Notes under the pieces: generated by a model
Seen by the model: only the letters and a program-made list of their open reading frames with translations
What the model was told of the DNA's origin: nothing
Databases searched by the model: none
Shown here: piece by piece, positions 1 through 9,500 of the stretch
Numbering within the stretch: position 1 is the stretch's first letter
Layout: every line of letters begins with the position of its first letter
Position numbers and translations under genes: made by a program
Source of the DNA: Pedobacter borealis DSM 19626
GTDB lineage: Bacteria > Bacteroidota > Bacteroidia > Sphingobacteriales > Sphingobacteriaceae
Length of the DNA stretch: 50,737 nucleotides
Direction: 5' to 3'
NCBI RefSeq assembly: GCF_000708285.2
Contig: NZ_JAUG01000025.1
Span: forward strand, 1 to 50,737

Positions 1-40
1 AAAATGCCCCCAGAAAGTGTTTAGCTTCTGGGGGCATTTT
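1..40. terminator. Perfect 15-bp hairpin terminator behind the fucosidase gene
   Basis: Positions 1-15 and 26-40 are exact reverse complements around a 10-base loop, with a G/C core of five C-G pairs flanked by A4 and T4. The minus-strand fucosidase gene ends at 66, so the hairpin lies about 25 bases past its stop. The A/T flanks would allow termination in both directions, but what lies to the left is outside the window. Confidence 0.85.
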
Positions 41-65
41 AGCTCAATATTTTTTATTCGAAGAA

Positions 66-1157
66 TTACTGAACAATCAACTTCCCGATATATTTTTTTC
101 CAACCTTAATTAGGTAAATACCTTCTGGTGGTTTATTGTTGAAAACCAAATGGTAGGAGTTATCGATATCTTTAGTTACTTTTTTAGATAGAATTTTTGC
201 ACCTATTGTACTAAAAATCTCAACGGTTTCAATTTCGTTACCTGTTTCGGTTTTAATGGTTAGATACTTATCCTTTAAAGGATTTGGGAAAATTAGGTTT
301 TTAAAATTATTAAAACCGAAGTTCACAACAGTTGTAGGGGTGATTTCATTTTGCCCATATTTATCTACTTGGGTTAATCTGTAATAGTTATTCCCAACGG
401 AGGCATTTTTATCTACAATAGTGTAGCTTGAATTTGATCCTTTGGCAGAAACATTACTTCCTAACTTGTTAAAGTTTTTACCATCCATACTCTTTTCTAT
501 TAGAAAATAATCGTTTTTACTTTCAGTCGCGGTAGCCCATTGAATGGATACATTTTTATCGGCATTTATTTTAGCTGTAAACGATGTTAATTTTGCGGGC
601 AAAGACTGCATAGTGGGAGTTGGTTCAAACTTCCATTGCTGATTGGTTGAACCGCTGTAACTATATTGTGCCAAAGTTGCACCATCGGCGCTCGAACCTC
701 CGTTAACTTCCAAGCCCATCCCACTGGCCAATAATGGTGTAATTCTAAAGTACCCATTGTCGGTACTTGCTAGCGAAAAATGTTGGTTTGCTAAAGCATT
801 ATAGGTGCCAATTTGCCCCGCAGCACTATTTGATGTAGAAGCGTTTGCAATTTGTATAGCCTTTCCATTTTGTACATTTGTTAATTTGATTAAACCTGTG
901 CCAATATTGGTTAATGTCCACAATTGTTCGTTGCCCGATCCGCTGTAGGTACGTTGTTCTAATGGAGAATTATCAGTACTTGCATTGCCCACAACGGTAA
1001 TGAGTTTGTTGCTCCTTCTCGAAACTATTTTATAAGTTCCGTCTTCAATGGCATTTTGTACAGCTTCAAATTTCCATTGTTGGTTGGTGCTACCGCCGTA
1101 GCTCCATTGTATCAGCGTAGCACCATCGGCACTACTCCCCCCATTTACGTCAATGGC
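66..1157 (-). pseudogene. Out-of-frame C-terminal part of the fucosidase: second ricin-type lectin domain and type IX sorting tail
   Basis: This frame stays open from about 1157 down to the stop at 66, but its only ATG (992) lies inside a lectin domain, so it is a displaced tail and not a gene of its own. It encodes the end of ricin-type domain 1 (QQWKFE), the linker NAIEDGTYKIVSRRSNK, a complete second ricin-type domain with its QIGTYN and ADGATLAQYSYSG repeats, an FN3-like segment (LPAKLTSFTAKIN ... NDYFLIEKSMDGKNF) and a type A type IX secretion sorting domain (LIFPNPLKDKYLTIK ... GIYLIKVG ... KLIVQ). One base appears to be missing near 1157: restoring a C on the plus strand joins GKAIDVNGGSSADGAT in frame. 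The lectin domains would bind glycans and the tail would direct export across the outer membrane. Confidence 0.8.
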
Positions 1158-1467
1158 TTTCCGCTATTTTGCGATGGTGTAATTCGGAAATAGCCATTGT
1201 CTGTAGCTGATAAGGAAAAATGTTGGTTGGCAAGTGTATTGTAGGTTCCTATTTGGAGTGCTGCACCATTGGCTGTAGAGGCACCGGCTATCTGAATTAC
1301 CTTTCCACTTTGCGTATTGGTGATTTTTACCAATCCATTGCCCAGGTTTTTAACAATCCATAATTGGTTGTTAGTAGTGCCATTATAGGTGCGCTGTTCT
1401 ATATTCGAGCCATCTGCAGTAGCATTGTTTACTACCGTCATTACCTTATCGCTTCTTCTAGATACAA
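1145..1467 (-). pseudogene. Out-of-frame first ricin-type lectin domain of the fucosidase
   Basis: Read from about 1467 this frame gives K-I-V-S-R-R-S-D-K-V-M followed by a ricin B-like/RICIN_14-type repeat domain (IEQRTYNGTTNNQLW, QIGTYNTLANQHFSLS, TDNGYFRITP). It is closely similar to the second domain further downstream, so an internal duplication produced the pair. It is cut off from the catalytic frame by one missing T in the TTT run at 1468-1470 (plus strand) and from the second lectin domain by one missing C near 1157. Both events shorten homopolymers, so sequencing or assembly error is as likely as real decay. Confidence 0.8.
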
Positions 1468-3744
1468 TTTATAGATACCGTCTTCTATTGCATTAGGCGC
1501 GATAGCAACCTGAAAATTAATATTCGAAATAGTATACGTATTACTTGTGGTAGTAGGGAAGTCAATCTCATTAGGGCTAACAGTGTTAAATGTAATCGTG
1601 TTGCCGTTTCCATCCTTAACTGTTGCGTTGGCGATATTTTTGTAGTAGATGGTACATTTGCTTCCAGACCCAGAATAAATAGTTGCGGTAGTGGTGCTTC
1701 CGCTATTCCAATTAAGGCCTACTGTAAAATTGCCCATTGCCTTTAATCCAGAAACACTTCCTGTTGGCCATGTAGTAGGTACCGCTGGAAGGATTTGTAG
1801 TTTGTTCAGATGGCTTTGTAACAGCATTTCTGTTATACCAGCTGTGGTGCCGAAGTTGCCATCAATTTGAAAGGGTGGACCCACGCTGAACAAATTCTCA
1901 TAGGTTTCGGTTAATGCATATTTAACCAAACTATGCGCATGGTTTCCATCAAGTAATCTCGACCAAGCTGAGATTTTCCATGCTGTACTCCAACTCTGGC
2001 CACTGTCACCTCTATCAATTAGCGCAACTTTAGCAGCATCGGCATTGGTTTGATCTATCAAAGGTGAGATGGCTTTGCCAGGATATAAGGCCATAAAGTT
2101 TGATAAATGCCTGTGTTTTTCAGTTGGATCATCGTCTCTAGTCTTCCACTCCCTAAGCTGTCCTCGGCTTCCGATTACTATTCCATTATCTAGCAAAGCC
2201 AATTTTGCCTGTAAGTTTGTCCTGTAGGAGGCATCTGTGTTAAGGGTTTCGCTAGCTTTAATGGTATTGGTAAACAAATCCCAAATTAACTGTTGGGCAT
2301 AGGCAATTCCATTTTCGCGCGGGCCATGCTCTGGAGACCATTCATTTGGCGCTACCAATTTGCCATTGCTATCAGTAATTAAACGGCTCAACCAAAAATC
2401 GCAGGCACTTTTCATTACCGGATAGGCCTTGTTGGTTAAAAAATCTTGGTCGAGCGTAAAAGCATAATGTTGCCATAAATGCATACAGTACCATGCATTG
2501 GCAGGCTGGTTCCATTCCCAATCAGAGTAGCCAAAAATATTGTTTTGTGTCTTCATGGTCCACCCTGAGTTTCCCGTAGAGGTAGCCATGGCCCGCCATG
2601 AAGGCTGTACCATTGCTTCATTGTAAATATAATCGTTAAAGGTGGCGTGCAGTTCTGATAGATTAGTGATTTCGGCTGGCCAATAATTCATTTCTACATT
2701 AATATTAGAGTGAATATCGGCTTGCCAAGGAGGAGTATTGCTATTACACCATAAACCTTGCAGATTTGATGGGAGTGCCATTCCCCTGGCCGAACCTAAC
2801 ATCAAATACCGCCCATATTGGAAATAAAGGACATCTAAAAATGAATTATAAATGCCACTGTTATAAGCCGTGCGTAGCTCGTTGGTAGGTATAGTTGGCT
2901 TGGTGTCGTTAAGGTTGAGACTGGTTCTGTTAAAAAAAGTCTGATAATCGGCAATATGGGTACTACGTAAGTTACTATAAGTTTTGGCAGCCGCCAAATC
3001 ATTTTGTGCGCCCACATTGGTGTGCAACTGAGCGGCATTAACGCCTAAATAGGTGCTTGTAACAGGGTCATAGTTAGTGCCAGCAGATAAAATGATGGTG
3101 ACCGAATTGGCGTTATTTACCGATATTTTATCTCCATTAATACTGGTGGTGCCACCATCGTTGTTCAAACTCATGGTTGCTTCGTAAGAAAGCAAGGTTA
3201 AATTTCCGGCTATCGATATCTTTTTTCCAGCTAATGTGGGGGTTGCGGAATGCGTGTCTTGCATGCTCGCATCAAAACTGATGTTGCCAGATCCAGTACT
3301 CGAAAAGCGCATCACAATTACATTATCAGGATAGCTGCAAAAATATTCGCGGGTGTATGTTACACCATTAATTTCGTAACTTACAGTTGATATGGCATTT
3401 TCTAAATCTAACTGACGTCTGTAATTTGCAACAGTTGTAATATTAGGGAAATCAAAATAAATATCGCCAAAGTTCTGGTATGCCCCTCTAACGGTTTTGC
3501 TACCTGTCCATAACGTCTTGTCGTTAAATTGAACGTGTTCTTGAGAGATGCCCCCAAAAATCATGGCGCCAATTCTACCATTGCCAATAGGTAAGGCAGA
3601 TGTCATCCAGTCTGTAGCAGGTGTGCGATACCATAGGGCTAGCTTCGCAGCGGGTGCATTTGCCTGTCCTGTAAGCGTTTGTGCTTTTGTTGCCGTGCAA
3701 AATGTAATAAGGACCAACAAAAAGTAGAATAAGTTTTTTTTCAT
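1441..3744 (-). CDS. GH95 family alpha-L-fucosidase-like glycoside hydrolase, catalytic part
   Basis: This is a secreted glycoside hydrolase of family GH95, whose members remove alpha-1,2-linked L-fucose (some act on L-galactose) from glycans by an inverting mechanism. A Sec signal peptide (MKKNLFYFLLVLITFC...AQ) is followed by the N-terminal beta-domain (WYRTPATDWMTSALPIGNGR) and the (alpha/alpha)6 barrel. The residues matching the catalytic set described for Bifidobacterium AfcA are visible: N347 and N349 in NINVEMNYWPAE, E472 in WSPEHGP and D628 in QIDGNFG. The catalytic domain is full length (about 755 residues). The last residues, LYLEEAIR, are frameshift product: restoring one base at 1468-1470 continues into two ricin-type domains and a type IX sorting tail, giving about 1226 residues in all. 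As read, the protein would keep catalysis but lose its lectin domains and export signal. No polysaccharide-utilisation partner lies beside it in the window. Confidence 0.9.
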   Translation of the reverse strand: MKKNLFYFLLVLITFCTATKAQTLTGQANAPAAKLALWYRTPATDWMTSALPIGNGRIGAMIFGGISQEHVQFNDKTLWTGSKTVRGAYQNFGDIYFDFPNITTVANYRRQLDLENAISTVSYEINGVTYTREYFCSYPDNVIVMRFSSTGSGNISFDASMQDTHSATPTLAGKKISIAGNLTLLSYEATMSLNNDGGTTSINGDKISVNNANSVTIILSAGTNYDPVTSTYLGVNAAQLHTNVGAQNDLAAAKTYSNLRSTHIADYQTFFNRTSLNLNDTKPTIPTNELRTAYNSGIYNSFLDVLYFQYGRYLMLGSARGMALPSNLQGLWCNSNTPPWQADIHSNINVEMNYWPAEITNLSELHATFNDYIYNEAMVQPSWRAMATSTGNSGWTMKTQNNIFGYSDWEWNQPANAWYCMHLWQHYAFTLDQDFLTNKAYPVMKSACDFWLSRLITDSNGKLVAPNEWSPEHGPRENGIAYAQQLIWDLFTNTIKASETLNTDASYRTNLQAKLALLDNGIVIGSRGQLREWKTRDDDPTEKHRHLSNFMALYPGKAISPLIDQTNADAAKVALIDRGDSGQSWSTAWKISAWSRLLDGNHAHSLVKYALTETYENLFSVGPPFQIDGNFGTTAGITEMLLQSHLNKLQILPAVPTTWPTGSVSGLKAMGNFTVGLNWNSGSTTTATIYSGSGSKCTIYYKNIANATVKDGNGNTITFNTVSPNEIDFPTTTSNTYTISNINFQVAIAPNAIEDGIYKLYLEEAIR

Positions 3745-3940
3745 ACGTATTAGTTAGGTTTAAACATCAAGGTATTAATTTTTCATATAAATAACTAAGG
3801 GTATTTTGACTATTTCATGCTTAGCTTTAGCGGTCAGTGAGTTGATGGTTTAGGATGCTAGAATTTACCCCCCTTTGTTGTGATGTTACAAATTAGGTGT
3901 GAACCAATAAATGCTTTATAAATAACTTTTAACTTTTCTC

Positions 3941-3948
3941 TATATTTG
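3941..3948 (+). promoter_or_regulatory. Bacteroidota -7 promoter box (TATATTTG) for the DHS-family gene
   Basis: TATATTTG matches the Bacteroidota -7 consensus TAnnTTTG and lies 26 bases before the ATG at 3975. No clear -33 TTTG is seen at the usual distance. The 230-base gap (3745-3974) separates two divergent genes. It also holds a degenerate TTTAGCGGTCAGTG-like repeat near 3830-3855 and otherwise nothing recognisable. Confidence 0.55.
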
Positions 3949-3974
3949 CGGCTTTATAAAAAACAAACAATAAA

Positions 3975-4955
3975 ATGAGCACAACTAGAGGACCAATATC
4001 TCAGTTTATGGAGCGTAATTACCTCCATTTTAATGCTGCGGCAATGATGGATGCAGCTAAAGGATACGAAACGCATTTAGATGAAGGTGGTAAAATGATG
4101 ATCACACTGGCTGGTGCAATGAGTACTGCAGAATTGGGAATTTCACTTGCAGAGATGATCCGCCAGGATAAAGTGGCTATTATTTCTTGTACCGGTGCAA
4201 ACCTTGAAGAAGATATTATGAACCTGGTAGCACATTCACATTATAAACGTGTACCAAACTATCGCGATTTAAGTCCACAGGATGAATGGGACCTTTTAGA
4301 GAACCATTACAACCGTGTTACCGATACCTGTATACCAGAAGAAGAGGCTTTCCGCCGTTTGCAGAAACATATCCATAAAATATGGAAAGATGCAGATACT
4401 GCTGGGGAAAGATATTTTCCGCACGAATTTATGTACAAAATGCTTTTAAGCGGCGACTTAGAACAATATTATGAAATAGATCCTAAAAATTCATGGATGC
4501 TTGCTGCGGCTGAAAAGAATTTACCAATTGTAGTTCCGGGATGGGAAGATTCTACCATGGGAAACATTTTCGCCTCATATGTGATGAAAAGCGAATTGAA
4601 AGCCACTACAATGAAAAGTGGTATTGAATATATGGGTTGGTTAGCCGACTGGTATATTGCAAATAGCGGTGGCAAAGGAATTGGTTTCTTTCAGATTGGT
4701 GGTGGAATAGCCGGCGATTTCCCGATCTGTGTAGTACCAATGCTTTATCAGGATATGGAAATGGAAAATATTCCTTTCTGGAGTTATTTCTGCCAGATTT
4801 CAGATTCGACCACATCTTATGGCTCATATTCTGGTGCTGTACCGAACGAAAAGATTACCTGGGGTAAATTAGATATCCACACCCCAAAATTTATTGTAGA
4901 AAGTGACGCAACAATTGTAGCACCGTTAATGTTTGCCTGGGTATTAAAACAATAA
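3975..4955 (+). CDS. Deoxyhypusine synthase family protein (possible homospermidine synthase)
   Basis: The 326-residue product belongs to the deoxyhypusine synthase fold (PF01916), an NAD-dependent family that transfers the aminobutyl group of spermidine. Visible signatures are the NAD/spermidine-site segments SCTGANLEEDIMNLVAH (about residues 75-91) and the TWGKLD motif. In that motif K298 corresponds to the lysine that forms the covalent imine in eukaryotic DHS (human K329, in a WGK context). Bacteria lack eIF5A, the eukaryotic substrate, and a DHS homologue in the cyanobacterium Anabaena is known to make homospermidine, so a polyamine-synthesis role is the most reasonable guess here. The gene stands alone between its own TATATTTG promoter and a hairpin terminator, with no polyamine gene nearby. 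Family membership is firm; the substrate is unknown. Confidence 0.85.
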   Translation: MSTTRGPISQFMERNYLHFNAAAMMDAAKGYETHLDEGGKMMITLAGAMSTAELGISLAEMIRQDKVAIISCTGANLEEDIMNLVAHSHYKRVPNYRDLSPQDEWDLLENHYNRVTDTCIPEEEAFRRLQKHIHKIWKDADTAGERYFPHEFMYKMLLSGDLEQYYEIDPKNSWMLAAAEKNLPIVVPGWEDSTMGNIFASYVMKSELKATTMKSGIEYMGWLADWYIANSGGKGIGFFQIGGGIAGDFPICVVPMLYQDMEMENIPFWSYFCQISDSTTSYGSYSGAVPNEKITWGKLDIHTPKFIVESDATIVAPLMFAWVLKQ

Positions 4956-4990
4956 TCATTAAAAATAAATAAACCAAATTGGTTTCTAGT

Positions 4991-5029
4991 ATGCCCATTG
5001 GAGATAACATATCAAAAATGGGCATTTTT
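4991..5029 (+). terminator. Rho-independent terminator after the DHS-family gene
   Basis: ATGCCCATT (4991-4999) pairs with AATGGGCAT (5017-5025), followed by a T run to 5029. It lies 36 bases after the stop codon and separates this gene from the respiratory operon. Confidence 0.8.
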
Positions 5030-5121
5030 ATTACCTGAATGGCTTAAAACGACATTTGTTTAGAATGATTATAAATTGTATTTCCAGTCACTATTATGTC
5101 ATGGGATTTATTAATAAGTTA

Positions 5122-5129
5122 TACTTTTG
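5122..5129 (+). promoter_or_regulatory. Candidate -7 box (TACTTTTG) for the act-cox operon
   Basis: TACTTTTG fits TAnnTTTG and lies about 80-90 bases before the actA start, in the 180-base gap after the previous terminator. No convincing -33 element is visible. It is the only good match in the gap, so it is the best candidate for transcription of the long respiratory block. Confidence 0.45.
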
Positions 5130-5210
5130 TTCAAGTTTTGGTGGGGCTACCCCTAGTTCAGCATCAATTTCACAACAAAAAGTAAATTAAATAAGTATAA
5201 AGTGTTCATT

Positions 5211-6506
5211 ATGAGAGATATCTCGATGATTTTAAAAAGCGTTTGGAAGTCGTTATTCGTATTTTCAGCAATTTCCGTAATAGCGGTTTCTACCGTAAAT
5301 GCGCAGGATGCTAAAGAAGGAAGAACGCTTTTCAAAGCAAAATGTTCTTCGTGCCATGCGTTAGATCACAAAGTTATTGGTCCGGCATTAGAAGGAGTAA
5401 GCGATCGTCACCCTGAAGCGTTCCTGTTAAAATGGATTCCGAACAACGCGGCTATGATTGCTGCAGGAGATCCTGCAGCTGTTAAATTGTTTAACGATAA
5501 CGGCAAAGTGGCAATGACTACTTTCCCTGAGTTAGATGATGCAAAAGTAAAAGATATCTTAGCATACATTAAAGAAGGTGAGCCAAAAGCGGCTACTCCT
5601 TCGGGTGGTGCTGTTGCAGTAAAAGACGAATCTACTTCAGGTTTATCAATCGCAGGTATTGTGGCTATTGTTGTATTGGCGATTGTTATCCTGGTAATTT
5701 TAGGCCGTGCTTCTAAATTGTTAGAGCGCCTGATTTTACAAAAACAAGGTATCGAGATTGAAGAAGATGTGCCATTAAAGGTAGGTGTGCGCAAGATGTT
5801 CAAAAACAAGAAATTTGTAATGTTCTTTATCTTGTGTTTAATCATCTGTTTAGGTTCATTCGGTTGGATGGGCATGTGGAACACTGGGGTTCACACCGGT
5901 TACCAACCAGTTCAGCCAATTAAATTCTCTCACGAGTTGCACGCTGGTATCAATCAGATCGATTGTCAGTATTGCCACAACGGCGCATTTAAATCTAAAA
6001 ATGCAACTATTCCATCGTTAAACGTTTGTATGAACTGCCATAAAGCTGTTCAGGCAAGAGATAAATATGATGGTGAGATTTCTCCAGAGATCAAAAAAAT
6101 CTATAGTGCTTTAGGTTACGATCCTGAAACACAGAAATATGATGAGAGTAAAGCTAAACCAATGGAATGGGTACGTGTACACAACCTTCCTGATTTTGCT
6201 TACTTCAATCACTCTCAACACGTAGTTGTTGCAGAAGATGCAATCCGTAAAGCAAAAGGATTACAACCAACAGAACCTGTATGTTTCGCTTGTCACGGTC
6301 CGGTTAATACAATGGAAGAAATTTACCAATATTCTCCATTAACCATGAAATGGTGTATTAACTGCCATAAGGAAACAGATATTTCTGGTCAGAAAAATAA
6401 TGCTTTCTACGCTAAGGTTATCGAAGCGCACGAGAAGATTAAAAAAGGCGAGAAAATTACACCAGCGTTATTGGGTGGTTTAGAGTGTGGTAAATGCCAC
6501 TATTAA
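5211..6506 (+). CDS. actA: Alternative complex III subunit ActA, multiheme cytochrome c with fused N-terminal monoheme domain
   Basis: ActA carries electrons from the quinol-oxidising core of alternative complex III towards the terminal oxidase on the periplasmic side. The sequence has six CxxCH heme sites. One (CSSCH) lies in an N-terminal class I-like cytochrome c domain right after the signal peptide. Five (CQYCH, CMNCH, CFACH, CINCH, CGKCH) lie in the C-terminal pentaheme part typical of ActA. Two hydrophobic helices separate the halves (around IAGIVAIVVLAIVILVIL and FVMFFILCLIICLG). Classical ActA is pentaheme, so the extra domain is a fusion. Three in-frame starts are possible (5202, 5211, 5226). 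I prefer 5211 because it has A/T-rich upstream sequence and keeps a normal signal peptide, but the data do not decide. First gene of the act-cox block; actB follows after 48 bases. Confidence 0.92.
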   Translation: MRDISMILKSVWKSLFVFSAISVIAVSTVNAQDAKEGRTLFKAKCSSCHALDHKVIGPALEGVSDRHPEAFLLKWIPNNAAMIAAGDPAAVKLFNDNGKVAMTTFPELDDAKVKDILAYIKEGEPKAATPSGGAVAVKDESTSGLSIAGIVAIVVLAIVILVILGRASKLLERLILQKQGIEIEEDVPLKVGVRKMFKNKKFVMFFILCLIICLGSFGWMGMWNTGVHTGYQPVQPIKFSHELHAGINQIDCQYCHNGAFKSKNATIPSLNVCMNCHKAVQARDKYDGEISPEIKKIYSALGYDPETQKYDESKAKPMEWVRVHNLPDFAYFNHSQHVVVAEDAIRKAKGLQPTEPVCFACHGPVNTMEEIYQYSPLTMKWCINCHKETDISGQKNNAFYAKVIEAHEKIKKGEKITPALLGGLECGKCHY

Positions 6507-6554
6507 TAGATAGAGTTTAGTAAGAACGTTCGAATAAACAGTAATATAGCTTAA

Positions 6555-9500
6555 ATGGAAAGCAACAAAAAATACTGGAAAGGCTTAGAGGAGTATAACA
6601 ATACACCCGATTTTGTTAAGAATAACAAAAACGAATTCGCCGAGCCACTTCCAATAGAAGATGTTTTAAATGAAGCAGGGTTAAGTACCGTTACCCCACG
6701 CCGCGACTTTTTAAAGGCGTTAGGTTTTGGTTTAGGTGCCGTTACATTAGCTGCCTGCCAAAGTACACCGTTAAAAAAATCTATCCCTTATTTGGTAAAA
6801 CCTGAAGAAGTTACTCCAGGTATTCCTAACTATTATACGTCTAGCTTTAATGGCCAGAGTATTTTGGTTAAAACAAGGGAAGGTCGGCCAATTAAAATTG
6901 AACCAAATCCAAATGCGGGTCAGTTTAATTGTGGTACCGATGCAAGAGCGCAAGCTTCGGTTTTAGATTTATATGATGTATCTAAACTAAAAGCACCAGC
7001 TTTAGTAAAAGATGGAAAAGTTGAAGAAACTACCTGGGCAAAAATCGACAGCTTTGTAAAAGGCGAGTTGGCAAAAGCACAGGCAGGTGGAAAGAAAATC
7101 CGTATTGTCGCATCAACCGTAAACAGCCCATCAACCAATGCAGTTATTGCGCAGTTTATTGCGAAATATCCTGCTGCTAAATTGGTTCAGTATGATGCCG
7201 TTTCTTATACTGGTATTATCCAGGCTAACCAAAACAGTTTCGGTAAAGCAGTTTTACCTAAATACAACTTTGATAAGGCCGATTTAATTGTAAGTTTCAG
7301 TGCCGATTTCTTAGGTACCTGGATTAGCGGAGAAGAGTTTACTGCTCAGTATACTGCTAACCGTAACTACAAATCGTTAGAAAATAAAAAAATGAGCCGC
7401 CACATTCAGTTCGAAAGTGGAATGAGCTTAACAGGTACCAATGCAGATACCCGTGTTCCGGTTAAATTATCGGAAGAAGGACCTGCTTTAATTGCCTTAT
7501 ACAATGCAATTACCGGAAGTGCTTTACCTGGCGGAACGTTAGGTAACAACACCACTGCCGATAAAGTAATTAAATTGGTAGCTAAAGAATTAGTACAAGC
7601 TAAAGGTAAAGGCCTTGTAGTTTGTGGTTCGAACGATGTTTCTACTCAGATTTTAGTAAATGCCATTAATGCCGCTATCGGAAGTTATGGTACTACTATC
7701 GATTTAGATAACCCTTGTTATTTATATGCAGGTAACGATGCTGAATTTAATGGCTTAGTTGCTGAAATGAACCGCGGCGAAGTTGGTGCTGTTTTATTCT
7801 TAAACAGTAACCCAGTTTACGATGCTGCAAATGCAAAAGCATTTACTGATGCATTAGGTAAGGTTCCCGCTAAAATTTCATTCTCTGATCGTGCTGATGA
7901 AACTGCAACCGCTTGTGATGCCATTGCAATTAACCATAACTACTTAGAATCATGGGGTGATGCAAACGCTTACGAAGGATATTATTCTATCGTTCAGCCA
8001 ACTATCAACCCTGTTTTCAATAGCCGCCAGGCTGAAGAGAGTTTATTAACCTGGGCTGATGCTCCGGTTAAAGATTACTATCAGTTTGTACGCAGCAACT
8101 GGGAAGCTAAAATGTTACCAGCTGTTGGTTTGAAATGGGAAGAAGTTTTAGAAAAAGGTGTGGTTACTGTAGCAGCAAAAACTGCTGGAGCATATTCATT
8201 CACTCAATCTTTAGCGCAAGTTGCAACTTCAATTGTTAGCAGTAGCAAAGCTTTAGCTAAAGAAGTAGAATTACAGGTTTACGAAAGCATCCCGATGCGT
8301 GATGGTAAAAATGCAAACAACGCATTCTTACAAGAGTTACCTGATCCGGTTTCTAAAGTAACCTGGGATAACTATGTTGCACTCGCACCAAAATTTGCCG
8401 AGAAATTAAAAGTTAAAGAATTTGATGTTGTAACGGTTAAAGCGAGCAACGGATATTCAGTAGATCTTCCGGTATTGATCCAGCCAGGACAAGCACAAGG
8501 AACTGCATCTATCGCATTAGGTTATGGCCGTACCAAAGTTGGTAAAGCTGGTAACGATGTGGGTAAAAATGCTTTCCCTTTTGTTTCTTTTGTAAATGGA
8601 ACTTTCCAATATGCTACTTCGGTAACCATTACCCCAACAGGCGGTTATTACGAATTGGCTCAAACACAAACTCACCACTCTTTCGAGGGCCGAGCAGTGA
8701 TTAAAGAAGCTACTTTTAAGGAGTACTTGAAAAATCCTGGAGCTGGTAACGAAAAAGGCGAGCATAAAGATTACGATCTTTGGGATCAATACGAAAAACC
8801 AGGTAACAACTGGGTTATGGCAATCGATTTGAATGCTTGTACAGGTTGTGGTTCTTGTATTGTTGCTTGTAACGTGGAAAACAACATTCCTGTTGTAGGC
8901 CGTGATGAGGTTCGCCGTCGTCGTGAAATGCACTGGATCCGTATCGATCGTTATTATAGCTACGAAACTGCAGCTGGTGATGTAACCAGAGAGAAAGAAA
9001 TTGCTAAGTTAGAAGACTTAGATCGTGTTTCTGTGGTTCACCAGCCAATGTTATGCCAACACTGTGATCACGCACCTTGCGAAACAGTTTGTCCGGTATT
9101 GGCAACTGTACACTCAAGTGATGGTTTAAACCACATGGCTTATAACCGTTGTGTAGGTACACGTTACTGTGCGAATAACTGTCCGTATAAAGTACGTCGT
9201 TTCAACTGGTTTAACTACTGGAACGATTCACGTTTCGATAACTATTTAAATAACGAGTTTACCCAATTGGTTTTAAACCCTGATGTAACTACACGTTCGA
9301 GAGGGGTAATGGAAAAATGCTCTATGTGTATCCAACGTATACAAGGTGGCAAATTACAAGCTAAAATGGAGAAACGCCCATTAAAAGATGGCGATATTAA
9401 AATGGCTTGTCAGGAAGCTTGTTCAGCAAATGCGATTGTATTTGGTGATGCAAACGATCCAAATTCAGAGGTTTCAAAAGCATTACGTTCTGAGCGTATC

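Noticed and set aside
5408..5884. A 158-codon minus-strand open frame opposite actA
   Set aside because: It is antisense to the well-supported cytochrome gene and has no recognisable domain.
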